The translations under genes were made by a program, and so were the position numbers. Shown piece by piece: positions 17,702 to 25,529 of a stretch of DNA of 28,553 bases; within the stretch, counting starts at the first letter, position 1, and each line of letters opens with the position of its first letter. Under the pieces are notes generated by a model. That model saw only the letters and a list, made by a program, of their open reading frames with translations, ran no database searches and was not told the origin of the DNA. This stretch comes from Mobilicoccus sp032100225. Lineage in GTDB: Bacteria; Actinomycetota; Actinomycetes; Actinomycetales; Dermatophilaceae. Location of the stretch: NCBI GenBank assembly GCA_032100225.1, contig DAMDJY010000021.1, positions 1 to 28,553 of the forward strand, written 5' to 3'.

Positions 17702-18535
17702 TTATTCGCCGCGGGGGCGCCAGCGGCCGAAGCCTCCTTCGGTGTTGATGATCTGGCCGGTGATCCAGGACGCCTCGTCGGTGGTCAGCCAGGCGATGAG
17801 CCGCGCCGGGTCGTCCGGGCGTCCGTACCGGCCAAAGGGAAACATCGGCTCTACCACTCGCCACATCTCCTCGGTGAGATAGCCGGTGTCGACGGGTCCG
17901 GGGTTGACGGTGTTCACCCGGATGCCGCGATCGGCGAGTTGGTCGGCAATGGTCGCAGTCACCCCGGCCAGAGCTGCTTTCGCCGCCGCGTAGGCCACCT
18001 CGCCGGGCATTGGCCCCAACCCCTGGCCGGAGGTGAGGAACACGATCGAGGCGGGACTGGCGTCGTCGTGATGTGCGGCGAAGGCCTGGGCCAGCATGAT
18101 CGATGCGCGCGCGTCTACGGCCCAGTGGCGGTCCAGGTCCGCGGCGTTCAGTTCGCCGATCGGCCCGTCGGAGCCCGTCAAGGCCTGATTGCAGATCAGT
18201 GCATCGAGCAGCCCGAACTCCTCGACGGCTGCCGTGATCACTCGGTCCGCCGCGTCAGGCTCGGTGAGATCAGCATGGAAGTCGGCTACCCGCGCGTCGC
18301 CGACCAGGTGAGACCGAACCCCGTCGAGCACGGCGTCGAGATCGTCGCTGCCCCAGTCCTGTTCGGCGTCGTGGGGTGAGAAGTGATGACAGAACACGCT
18401 CGCCCCGTAGGCCGCCAATCGGCATGCGGTGGCGTAGCCGATCCCTGCGCGGCGACTCACCCCGGTCACCACGACAGACTTACCGCTCAGCGGCAGCGGG
18501 TCACGCGCCAGAGAGTTTGCACCGTCACTGCTCAT
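17702..18535 (-). CDS. Short-chain dehydrogenase/reductase (SDR family)
   Basis: NAD(P)-dependent oxidoreductase of 277 aa with a Rossmann fold. The cofactor motif TGVSRRAGIG is at residues 24-33 (TGxxxGxG). The usual NNAG is CNQA near 115-118. Catalytic S169 and the Y182-K186 pair (YAAAK) are present, and the C-terminal SDR block WITGQIINTEGGF is intact. It resembles FabG-like 3-oxoacyl reductases, but substrate cannot be inferred. ATG 18535 chosen; its ribosome site is weak (GGAATGT). It lies inside the dmsA insertion and reads opposite to dmsA, next to a relaxase stub, so it is probably cargo from a plasmid or integrative element. Confidence 0.85.
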   Translation of the reverse strand: MSSDGANSLARDPLPLSGKSVVVTGVSRRAGIGYATACRLAAYGASVFCHHFSPHDAEQDWGSDDLDAVLDGVRSHLVGDARVADFHADLTEPDAADRVITAAVEEFGLLDALICNQALTGSDGPIGELNAADLDRHWAVDARASIMLAQAFAAHHDDASPASIVFLTSGQGLGPMPGEVAYAAAKAALAGVTATIADQLADRGIRVNTVNPGPVDTGYLTEEMWRVVEPMFPFGRYGRPDDPARLIAWLTTDEASWITGQIINTEGGFGRWRPRGE

Positions 18536-18600
18536 ACATTCCAGTAGAACAGAATCCGGGAGCCGCCTCCCAGCGCGACGTTGTCGTGCACCTCTCCAGC

Positions 18601-18759
18601 GTGACGGTCTCCATGCGGGTGATGAGCGCCGGTGACGGCTACAAGTACCTCCTGCGCTCCGTCGCCGCAGCGGACGGCGACCGCTCGCTCTCGACACCCC
18701 TCACGCGCTACTACATGGAGGAAGGTACGCGCAGGGGCGCAAAAGTAGTAACGCCTTGA
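18601..18759 (+). pseudogene. MobF/TrwC conjugative relaxase, N-terminal stub
   Basis: The frame VTVSMRVMSAGDGYKYL, then LLRSVA and LTRYYMEEGT, matches the N-terminus of MobF relaxases, which cleave oriT during conjugation. There homology normally continues with PPGRWLG. Here it stops at about 18729 and is replaced by GGGGCGCAAAAGTAGT and a stop at 18757-18759. Only about 43 residues remain, far short of the roughly 1000 usual, so no activity is expected. It shows that the flanking SDR came from conjugative DNA. Confidence 0.75.
18734..18749 (+). repeat. Element-end-like repeat, copy 2
   Basis: GGGGCGCAAAAGTAGT truncates the relaxase stub. Same orientation as copy 1 at 17557-17573. Confidence 0.6.
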
Positions 18760-18803
18760 TCGGTTGGTCTGGCCAGTTGCGATCGTCATGTCTCATCACG
18801 GGT

Positions 18804-19457
18804 TCAGGCGCCTCGCGTCAAGAACTCGTTGAGAAGCGCGGAGAAGCGTTCAGGTGACTGTGTGTTCGACTGGTGCCCGGCACCGTCAATGATGCGCAAC
18901 TCGGCATTGGGGATGCCCGCCGCGAATTCCCGGGCTGCGGGGAGGTTCGCGCGGTCTTTGGAACCGCATAGTACCAGGGTCGGCGCGGCGACCGACGCGA
19001 GTTCTCCCGAGAGATCCGTCCTGACAACGGCACCGACGACGGCGAGCATCTGAGCTTTGCTCACCCCGCCGGGCGCGACCAGCTTCTCCGGCAACACGCG
19101 CATGATGGCACTCTGGACCGCCATCAGCACCTTCGGCGGCTTCACCTGACCGGCCGCCAGGGTGATTGAGCGCACCCGCTCGGGGTGATCAACCGCGATC
19201 CGGAACGCGATCATCGCGCCCAGGGAGAGCCCGCAGAAGTGAGCCCGCTCGATGCCGAGGCGGTTGAGCTCCGCGATGATGGCCACGGCTGCGCCACCGA
19301 GGGTGAATGCCTCGGCGACCGGGCTGGCCGAACCGAGTCCGGGCACGTCGACCGTCACGCCTCGGAAGCCTGCTGGAAGCGCACCGGTCTGGTGCGCCCA
19401 CGCATCCGGAGTGTCCCCGAGGCCGTGGATGAAGACAACAACCTGTTCTGTGCCCAT
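18804..19457 (-). CDS. Alpha/beta-fold hydrolase
   Basis: Small hydrolase of 217 aa with an oxyanion loop HGLGDTPDAW (residues 11-20), nucleophile S78 in GLSLGA, acid D168 (GSKD) and H195 (GAGHQ). This complete triad suggests an active esterase, lactonase (PcaD-like) or C-C hydrolase; substrate is unknown. The cap region is short, which explains the low length. ATG 19457 has GGGAG about 10 bases upstream. It is the second minus-strand enzyme gene in the dmsA insertion and follows the second GCAAAAGTAGT repeat, so it is likely a mobile passenger gene. Confidence 0.85.
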   Translation of the reverse strand: MGTEQVVVFIHGLGDTPDAWAHQTGALPAGFRGVTVDVPGLGSASPVAEAFTLGGAAVAIIAELNRLGIERAHFCGLSLGAMIAFRIAVDHPERVRSITLAAGQVKPPKVLMAVQSAIMRVLPEKLVAPGGVSKAQMLAVVGAVVRTDLSGELASVAAPTLVLCGSKDRANLPAAREFAAGIPNAELRIIDGAGHQSNTQSPERFSALLNEFLTRGA

Positions 19458-19525
19458 GCGCTCGATTCTCCCATCCGCCGAGGTCTGCGGAAGTTGACCG
19501 CATACGGCAGTACGCCGACGAGAGC

Positions 19526-19532
19526 ACCCCGT
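19526..19532 (+). repeat. Right direct repeat ACCCCGT
   Basis: Second copy of the 7-bp repeat flanking the insertion. The base after it (19533) resumes dmsA: GTC CGC CCG GTC ATC CCG, giving VRPVIP before FYRWTDAI. Confidence 0.65.
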
Positions 19533-20686
19533 CCGCCCGGTCATCCCGTTCTACCGCTGGACCGACGCGATCCTTCCGGCAAGGGCTGGGGATACAAGGA
19601 CGGCGTGCGCGACAACGCCGACCGCAACGGCAATGCCAACGTGACGAACGAGGTCACCCTCGTCTCGAACATCAAGTTCATGTGGCTGTACGGCTCGAAC
19701 GCGCTGGTCAACCAGCACGGCGACATCAACCGCACGTTGGAGATCCTCGCGGACGAGAAGGCCTGCGAGATGATCGTGTGCATCGACAACCACATGACGG
19801 TGTCTGCTCGATACAGCGACATCCTGCTACCCGACGCGGTCACGGCTGAGCAGGTCGACCTCGCTCAGCAGGGATCCTCGGGCAACCTCGGGTATGCGAT
19901 CTTCACCGACAAGGCCGTCGACCCGCCCGGTGAATGCATGCCCGTGTACGACCAGCTCACCCTCATCGCGCGCAAACTCGGCGTCGAGAAGAAGTTCACC
20001 GAGGGGCGCACCCAGGAGCAGTGGGTCCGCTGGATCGTCGACGAGAGCCGCAAGACGATTCCCGACCTGCCCCCGTTCGAGAAGCTGCGCGAGATGGGCG
20101 TCTACAAGACGAAGCTCGAACCCGTCATCGGGATGAAGGCCTTCCGCGACGACCCCAAGGCCAATCCTCTGGCCACACCCTCGGGAAAGATCGAGATCTT
20201 CTCCACCAACCTCTACCGCATGAGCCAGGACTGGCCGGTCGAGGGCGACAACAAGATCACCTCGACTCCCGAATACGTGCGCACCCGCGAAATGCCCGGT
20301 GACCCCCTGCAGGCGAAATACCCCCTGCAATGCATCGGCCACCACTACAAGCAGCGCACGCACAGCAGCTACGGCAACAGCCCGTGGCTCCAGGAGGCCC
20401 ACCCTCAGCACGTGTGGATCAACACGATGGACGCGAAGAAGCGCGGGATCGCCAACGGCGACATGGTGACGGTCTGGAACGACCGCGGCCACGTCAAGCT
20501 CCCCGCGTACGTGACACCCCGCATCGTCCCTGGCGTCCTCTCGATTCCGCAGGGCGCCTGGTACAGCCCGGGGGCCGACGGCGTCGACCAGGGCGGCTCG
20601 GTCAACACGCTGACCAGCCACACCCCACCGCATACAGCAAGGGCAACGGACAGCACTCCGTCCTCGCCGAGATCGCCAAGGCCTGA
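19533..20686 (+). pseudogene. dmsA: DmsA 3' fragment with two frameshifts
   Basis: Continuation of the interrupted molybdoenzyme. After FYRWTDAIL the frame shifts by one base at about 19577 into GKGWGYKDGVRDN. It then covers the middle and C-terminal MGD-binding domains (KFMWLYGSNALVNQHGDIN, SARYSDILLPDAVTAEQ, ATPSGKIEIFS, QCIGHHYKQRTHSSYGN). A second one-base shift at about 20620 separates GGSVNTLTS from HPTAYSKGNGQHSVLAE, which ends at TGA 20684-20686. In the unshifted frame the reading runs straight into dmsB, creating a misleading fusion. Both sites fit loss of a single base. The gene is inactive as assembled. Confidence 0.88.
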
Positions 20687-20696
20687 TGAGGCACCG

Positions 20697-21326
20697 ATGG
20701 CTGAGCTACGACACCCCGCGTTCCACGTCGACCAGGCCAAGTGCACCGGCTGCAAGGCCTGCCAGATCGCCTGCAAGGACAAGCACGACCTGCCCGAAGG
20801 CGTCCTGTGGCGCCGTGTCGCCGAATACAGCGGCGGCACCTGGACACCGGACGAGACCGAGGGCACCTATCGCCAGGACGTCTTCACCTACTACACATCA
20901 GTGGCGTGCAATCACTGCGCCAACCCCATCTGCGTCGAGTCCTGCCCCACCACCGCAATGCACGTCGGCGAGATGGGCATCGTCGAGGTCGATCAGGACA
21001 AATGCATCGGCTGCCGCTACTGCGAGATGGCCTGCCCCTATTCGGCACCGGCCTTCAATGCGCAGACCGGGACGATGACCAAGTGCAACTTCTGCAAGGA
21101 CCGCATTCTCGAAGGCGGCACCCCGGCGTGTGTCGAGTCCTGCCCCTCCCGGGTTCTCGACTTCGGTGAGTACGACGACCTCGTGGCCAAGTACGGCGGC
21201 GACGCGAACATCGCGCCTCTCCCCTCACCCGACATCACCCACCCGCACCTGCTCATCACCCCACACCCCAAGGCCGTCCCGTCGGGCAGCGACGCCGGCC
21301 GTGTGAACAACCCGACGGAGCTCTGA
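20697..21326 (+). CDS. dmsB: DMSO-reductase-type iron-sulfur subunit DmsB
   Basis: Electron-transfer subunit of 209 aa carrying four [4Fe-4S] clusters between the membrane anchor and DmsA. Sixteen cysteines fall in four groups: CTGCKACQIAC, CNHCANPICVESC, CIGCRYCEMACP, and CNFC with ACVESC. ATG 20697 is chosen because the protein then begins MAELRHPAFHVDQ just before cluster 1, 10 bases after the real dmsA stop, with GATGAGG upstream. Intact, unlike dmsA and dmsC, though without DmsA it would have no partner. Confidence 0.93.
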   Translation: MAELRHPAFHVDQAKCTGCKACQIACKDKHDLPEGVLWRRVAEYSGGTWTPDETEGTYRQDVFTYYTSVACNHCANPICVESCPTTAMHVGEMGIVEVDQDKCIGCRYCEMACPYSAPAFNAQTGTMTKCNFCKDRILEGGTPACVESCPSRVLDFGEYDDLVAKYGGDANIAPLPSPDITHPHLLITPHPKAVPSGSDAGRVNNPTEL

Positions 21327-21333
21327 TCACGTC

Positions 21334-22406
21334 ATGGGCAGCCTCACGCACGAACTCCCCCTCGTGATCTTCACGATCGCCGCAAAGATGTCGGTCGGGT
21401 CGTTCATCGTCCTCGGCCTCGTGCACGTCTTCAACGCCCGAGTTCCCGCCGCGACGATGGACCGCATCGCCGATCCGGCACTGTTCGCCATCGGCCCCCT
21501 GCTGCTGTTGGGCTTCATCGCCTCGACCTTCCACCTCGGCTCCCCCATGCGCGCCATCAACGCGCTCGGGCACGTGGGCACCAGTTGGTTGTCCAACGAG
21601 ATCCTCGCCGGCAGCGTGTTCCTCGTCCTCGGCGCCGCCTTCGCGCTGATGCAGTGGCGCAAGATCGGTACGCCTCGGCTCCGCCAACTCGTCACCGTCC
21701 TCGCCGCCCTGTGCGGAGTCGTGCTCGTCTTGTGTATCTCGCAGGTCTACTCGCTGCGCACCGTGCCCGCCTGGGACACCTGGCACACGCCCGTCCGGTT
21801 CTGGTCGACCACGCTCATGCTCGGCTCTCTCGCCGTCGGGGCTGTGCTCTCCCTTACCGCGCTTCGGTCCGGGCACTCCCACACCAAGGACGCTGCCCGT
21901 GCGACGTCGGAGGAACGCTCCCTCGTGGGCGCGACTGCCGGATCCGGATCGACGAGTGCGACAGCCATCGAGGCCGATCGACCCGACGAGGCGCACCTGG
22001 ACGACCCGCGAACCGACCGCGAGCGTGCGGACGACGATGTCGCCGAAGCCCTGCTGATGCGCACGATTCGCGGCATCACGATCGGTGCGGTCGCCATCCT
22101 CGGTCTCGGGTTCGTCGCAATGCCCGTGTACCTCGCGCAGCTCGGATCCCACCCCGACCCCGCGGCCGCCATGTCCCTGTCGGTGTTCACAGAGATGCAC
22201 CCCGGCCTGGCGATCCTCTACCCGTTGCTCATCGCAGCCGGTGTCTCGTGCTCGCGATCCTGCTCTCGCACCTCGGACGCCGCCGCGGCGACACCTCGCG
22301 GCGCACCGTGGCGTCGATGGCCGTCCTCGCGTTCTTCCTGGTGCTCGCCGGTGAGGTGCTCGGGCGCATGTTCTTCTACGCCTCGATGTTCCGGACGGGG
22401 CTGTGA
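21334..22406 (+). pseudogene. dmsC: DMSO-reductase-type membrane anchor DmsC, frameshifted
   Basis: Multi-pass membrane subunit that oxidises menaquinol and passes electrons to DmsB. It begins MGSLTHELPLVIFTIAAKMSVGSF and has the family block STFHLGSPMRA and SWLSNEIL. A large hydrophilic insert rich in Asp/Glu/Ser/Thr (about residues 183-245) splits the helices. At about 22243 the frame shifts by one base. The other frame continues LVLAILLSHLGRRRGD and ends GRMFFYASMFRTGL at TGA 22404-22406. With one base restored the gene is 358 codons. As written the product would lose its last helix and gain an arginine/serine-rich tail. Confidence 0.87.
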
Positions 22407-23089
22407 TCGACACCGCCGTCGGTGACTCCGTGGCGCCGGCCAACGGGCCCGGCGCATCGGCAGCTCGCCCAGCGCTGTCCCCCGACCTGCTGGACGGTAC
22501 GGCGGCGACGGCGACCCTCCTCTCGTCGTTGCTGCTCGAACCGCCGTCGGCCGAGGTGCTGGAGCGTCTCGCCGCGTCCGCGGACCTGCCGTGGCCCTTT
22601 CCCGCCTCCGACGGGTCCAGGCCGCTGGGGGCCAGGCTGCTGTGTGCTCCGACCGACGTCGCAGAGGCGGCTGACGATCACCTGCGGCTCTTCGGCGGGG
22701 CGCTGCCGGCCCTGGCGTCTCCTCACGAATCCGTCTACCGCTCCGACGAACACCTGCTCTTCGGGGAGGTGACGATCGAGGTTCGAGCCGCCTACGCCCG
22801 CTACGGGGTGGCTGCTCCCGCCGGTGGACGTCCGGCCGACGACCACATCGGCCTCGAGCTGGCATTCGTCGCTCACCTCGCCCTGGCAGCGTTGGACGCG
22901 ATCGAGGCGGGCGACGAGGCTGCGGCAGAGCAGATCAGCGACGACCTGCGTGCCTTCTGCGCGGATCACCTGCTCACCTGGGTGCGTCCGTTCGCGCAAC
23001 ACGTCGTGCGTGAGGCGTCGACCGACCTCTACCGCGGGGTCGGTCATCTGCTGGTCGACGAGGCTGACCGATGGACAGCCCTGACGTGA
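22403..23089 (+). CDS. TorD/DmsD-like redox enzyme maturation chaperone
   Basis: All-helical cytoplasmic chaperone of 228 aa of the TorD/DmsD/NarJ type, which binds the molybdoenzyme subunit and guards cofactor insertion and Tat export. Characteristic features are ESVYRSDEHLLFGE, a central ADDHIGLELAFVAHL helix and FCADHLLTWVRPFAQHV. The GTG start overlaps the dmsC stop (GTGA), so translation is coupled. The first 25 residues are low-complexity. Its presence supports identification of the operon even though its client is broken. Confidence 0.82.
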   Translation: MIDTAVGDSVAPANGPGASAARPALSPDLLDGTAATATLLSSLLLEPPSAEVLERLAASADLPWPFPASDGSRPLGARLLCAPTDVAEAADDHLRLFGGALPALASPHESVYRSDEHLLFGEVTIEVRAAYARYGVAAPAGGRPADDHIGLELAFVAHLALAALDAIEAGDEAAAEQISDDLRAFCADHLLTWVRPFAQHVVREASTDLYRGVGHLLVDEADRWTALT

Positions 23090-23985
23090 CGTCACCGGCC
23101 GCCCCACAAGGCGGCGAGCTCGACCTGCGGATGGTCGTGGAACATCTGGCCACGCTGGCCCCGTGCGAGGTCGTGCTCGTCGATGCCGGTGACGAGCTCC
23201 GGTCCCGGACCGCCGAGGATGCGGCCGTCGTCGTGCCCGATCTGCCGGCTCGACTGGCCCCTGCAGACCTGATCGAACTCCTGGCCGTCCCCACGGTGCG
23301 CGGGCTGACGGTGCTCTCTGCCGACCCGCGGGCCATGATCGCGGTTCGTCAGGTGGCCGGAATCGCTCGCGCGATCCGGCACCCGGTGATACCCGGCACC
23401 CTGGCACCGACACGGGCCGAGGCCGCCCCCGGGCTCGTCCTCGACCTGCGACACCGCCCCTTGCCTCGACGATCCCTCCTCGGCCGCGCCCAGAGCGCAC
23501 CGTCCGCGCGCTCCGCCTCCGAGCGCCTGGTGTCGGCGGTGGGCCGTCTCACCGGTGGAGTGGCGACGCCCGACCTCGACCGGCTCCCCACGGGGATCCC
23601 TCGATGGGAGACCCAGGGGTGCTGCGAGAACGGCGCGTGCGCGCGCATCTGCCCCGTCGACGCACTCGAACTCATCGCCCCAGACGACCACGGACCCCAC
23701 GACATGCCACGGCAATGGGGCCTGCGGGTTCACGACTCCGTGTGCATCGCCTGTGGCCGGTGCGCGCAGGCCTGCCCCGAGCAGGCCCTCGTGACGCAGC
23801 GCTCGTCGACGTGGAGCGAGCTCCTCGGTGCCGAGCCACAGCCACGGTTGCTGAACGCCGGATTGCGCGAGCCGTGCCGACGGTGCGGGGCGCCGCAACG
23901 GCATCAGGGTGGGTTGTGTCGGATCTGCGCACAGACCGCCGCCAACCCCTTCGCCGTCAATCTGCCGCCCGTCCGAGGCCACTGA
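23071..23985 (+). CDS. Iron-sulfur/zinc-ribbon accessory protein of the dms operon
   Basis: Protein of 304 aa that overlaps the chaperone gene by 19 bases. Residues 1-130 form a domain I do not recognise. A non-canonical cluster site, CC-x4-C-x3-CP (C184, C185, C190, C194), is followed by a canonical [4Fe-4S] site CIACGRCAQACP (C225, C228, C231, C235). A C-terminal zinc-ribbon-like pair, CRRC and CRIC (C269, C272, C283, C286), follows. It may be an electron-transfer or maturation partner of the oxidoreductase; no exact function is claimed. ATG 23071 has GAGG 8 bases upstream. Confidence 0.75.
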   Translation: MDSPDVTSPAAPQGGELDLRMVVEHLATLAPCEVVLVDAGDELRSRTAEDAAVVVPDLPARLAPADLIELLAVPTVRGLTVLSADPRAMIAVRQVAGIARAIRHPVIPGTLAPTRAEAAPGLVLDLRHRPLPRRSLLGRAQSAPSARSASERLVSAVGRLTGGVATPDLDRLPTGIPRWETQGCCENGACARICPVDALELIAPDDHGPHDMPRQWGLRVHDSVCIACGRCAQACPEQALVTQRSSTWSELLGAEPQPRLLNAGLREPCRRCGAPQRHQGGLCRICAQTAANPFAVNLPPVRGH

Positions 23986-24101
23986 CCGGCATCGGAACGG
24001 CGCTTCGACAGCCGCTCCGGGGACGTCGGGGACGCACGATTCGAGCGATCCACAGATGGCACGCTATGCTGCTCCACGCATACGACACCGTTCGGATGCA
24101 C

Positions 24102-24175
24102 GCGGGTGTAGCTCAATGGTAGAGCCTCAGTCTTCCAAACTGATTACGCGAGTTCGATTCTCGTCACCCGCTCCA
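24102..24175 (+). tRNA. tRNA-Gly (anticodon TCC)
   Basis: Acceptor stem GCGGGTG/CACCCGC with discriminator T and encoded CCA. The D arm is TAGCTCAATGGTAGAGC. The anticodon loop CTTCCAA reads TCC. The T loop is AGTTCGATTCT. A TATGCT hexamer at 24065-24070 may be the -10 box. Confidence 0.96.
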
Positions 24176-24181
24176 CAGCAG

Positions 24182-24217
24182 AAGGCGCCGCGATCCGCAT
24201 GTCGGATCCGGCGCCTT
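24182..24217 (+). terminator. Terminator after tRNA-Gly
   Basis: AAGGCGCCGCGATCCG (24182-24197) pairs with CGGATCCGGCGCCTT (24203-24217), with a one-base bulge. TTCTC follows. Confidence 0.8.
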
Positions 24218-24254
24218 TCTCATGCTGTGGCGAGGTCCCACTCTTGCCGGTTCC

Positions 24255-24301
24255 CACCGGCCGGCGGCCTCGAGAGAGGGAGTGCTCTCGCCAGCCGGGT
24301 G
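24255..24301 (-). terminator. Hairpin after the phosphatase gene
   Basis: An imperfect long stem with outer arms CACCGGC and GCCGGGTG and inner arms CGAGAG and CTCTCG. It lies 4 bases past the minus-strand phosphatase stop. Confidence 0.5.
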
Positions 24302-24305
24302 ATGC

Positions 24306-25418
24306 TCAGTTGCGCCAGAGCAGGACGACGCTGCGGTCGTCGCTCTTGCCACAAGCAGCCTCGGCACACAAGCGTTCGGTGCCGCCGTCGAAGCCCTGCA
24401 TGACGAGTCCGGCCGCCTTGCCCAGCAGACGTTCGATCCCGTCGTCCAACGTGCGGCCGTGCGCCTCGATGAGGCCGTCGGAATACAGCATCAGGGCATC
24501 ACCGGACCGCAAGGTCCCCTCGTCGCAGCGGTACACCGGCTGCTCCACGAGCCCCAACGCCGGACCCACATGCTCCTCGAGGACATCCCACGAGCCGCTA
24601 CCGCTGCGGAAGACCGCGGCCGGAGGGTGTCCGGCGCGCCACACGGTGAAGTCGCCGGTGGCGAGGTCGAGGGTCACGTGCACGAGCGTCGCGTAGCCCT
24701 CCACCCAGCGTTGCCGCACTACGTAGTCGTTGGCCGCCTGAAGAAAATCCTCCGCCGGGATGGCACCGATCAGGGCGTCCAGGGCGCCGGAGAGCTGCAC
24801 GGCGCGCGACGCCGACCGCAGGCCCTTGCCCGATACATCGACCAACGCAGCCTCGAGCCGCAGCGTCTCCGAGCAGTAGTGAGACACGATGAAGTCACCG
24901 GAGAACGGATGCCCGAACGCGGAGTCGACCGTGCCCTCGACCGACCAGCCAGGCGCAACCTGCGGCAACCGCCCACGCTGCTCCAGCCCCTCGCGGAGTT
25001 CGTCGAGCAACGCCTCACCACGCGTGCCCTGCACCCCGACCCGCGCACGAGCCAGGCTGCGCCACATGGTGACCGACGCGATGACGACCCCGGCGATGAA
25101 CGAACCCGCAGCTCCAGGAAAGTGCTCCACTCCGGAGAGGAGCCCGCCTGCAGCCACACACCCCAGCGTCGCCGCGACGACGAACGCATGCTCACGCGGG
25201 CTGTGGATCACACCGCTGACGACGATCAGAGGCAGAAAGGTCGACCACGGCAACGCCGCCGGGGATCCGGCCAGAATGTAGAGAAAGGCCAATGCGACGA
25301 GCGCCAGAAGGATCGCGCTACCGACTCCGTTCTGCGGGGTCTCACCGCCGGGCACTGTCGCCCGCCACGCGCGCGCGGCCACCGTACCCGGGTGACGCAG
25401 CGATGTCCGCGCTGACAT
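24306..25418 (-). CDS. Membrane-anchored PP2C/SpoIIE-family serine phosphatase
   Basis: Protein of about 370 aa with three to four N-terminal membrane segments (about residues 30-130), a short linker and a PPM/SpoIIE phosphatase domain. Metal-binding blocks are visible: SGDFIV, ALVDVSGKGLRSA, the AGHPPAAVFR strand, LMLYSDGLIEA and a C-terminal DDRSVVLLWR. Such proteins usually dephosphorylate anti-sigma-factor antagonists in stress signalling. No sensor domain, sigma factor or antagonist gene is adjacent. The start is uncertain: ATG 25418 has GGAGA about 9 bases upstream, ATG 25427 and TTG 25463 are alternatives. Confidence 0.85.
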   Translation of the reverse strand: MSARTSLRHPGTVAARAWRATVPGGETPQNGVGSAILLALVALAFLYILAGSPAALPWSTFLPLIVVSGVIHSPREHAFVVAATLGCVAAGGLLSGVEHFPGAAGSFIAGVVIASVTMWRSLARARVGVQGTRGEALLDELREGLEQRGRLPQVAPGWSVEGTVDSAFGHPFSGDFIVSHYCSETLRLEAALVDVSGKGLRSASRAVQLSGALDALIGAIPAEDFLQAANDYVVRQRWVEGYATLVHVTLDLATGDFTVWRAGHPPAAVFRSGSGSWDVLEEHVGPALGLVEQPVYRCDEGTLRSGDALMLYSDGLIEAHGRTLDDGIERLLGKAAGLVMQGFDGGTERLCAEAACGKSDDRSVVLLWRN

Positions 25419-25529
25419 GGTCGACATTCTCCGGACCCTAGTTGGCCCTGCTCTCCCTGACAACCAGCTGAGCGGCGTCCCGACGAAAGTGCCTCACGGA
25501 GGTGGCGGCCGACGGCCCCCGGTGGGGGA

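Larger units (their letters stand above)
17557..19532. mobile_element. 1.98-kb insertion interrupting dmsA
   Basis: Foreign segment carrying a short-chain dehydrogenase (minus), a MobF relaxase stub (plus) and an alpha/beta hydrolase (minus). It begins GGGGGAGCAAAAGTAGT, and a second GGGGCGCAAAAGTAGT lies inside at 18734-18749 in the same orientation. No transposase or integrase is present. GGGG tips and a short target duplication recall Tn3-family ends, but no full inverted repeat was found at the right end, so the class is unknown. Confidence 0.7.

Noticed and set aside
19185..21326. Single 713-aa DmsA-DmsB fusion protein
   Set aside because: The apparent fusion arises from a one-base shift at about 20620; the other frame supplies the true DmsA end and TGA just before the dmsB start.
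16214..24175. Classical tRNA-integrated genomic island
   Set aside because: Both tRNA genes face the dms region with their 5' ends, no 3'-end duplication or integrase is present, so tRNA-site integration is not supported.
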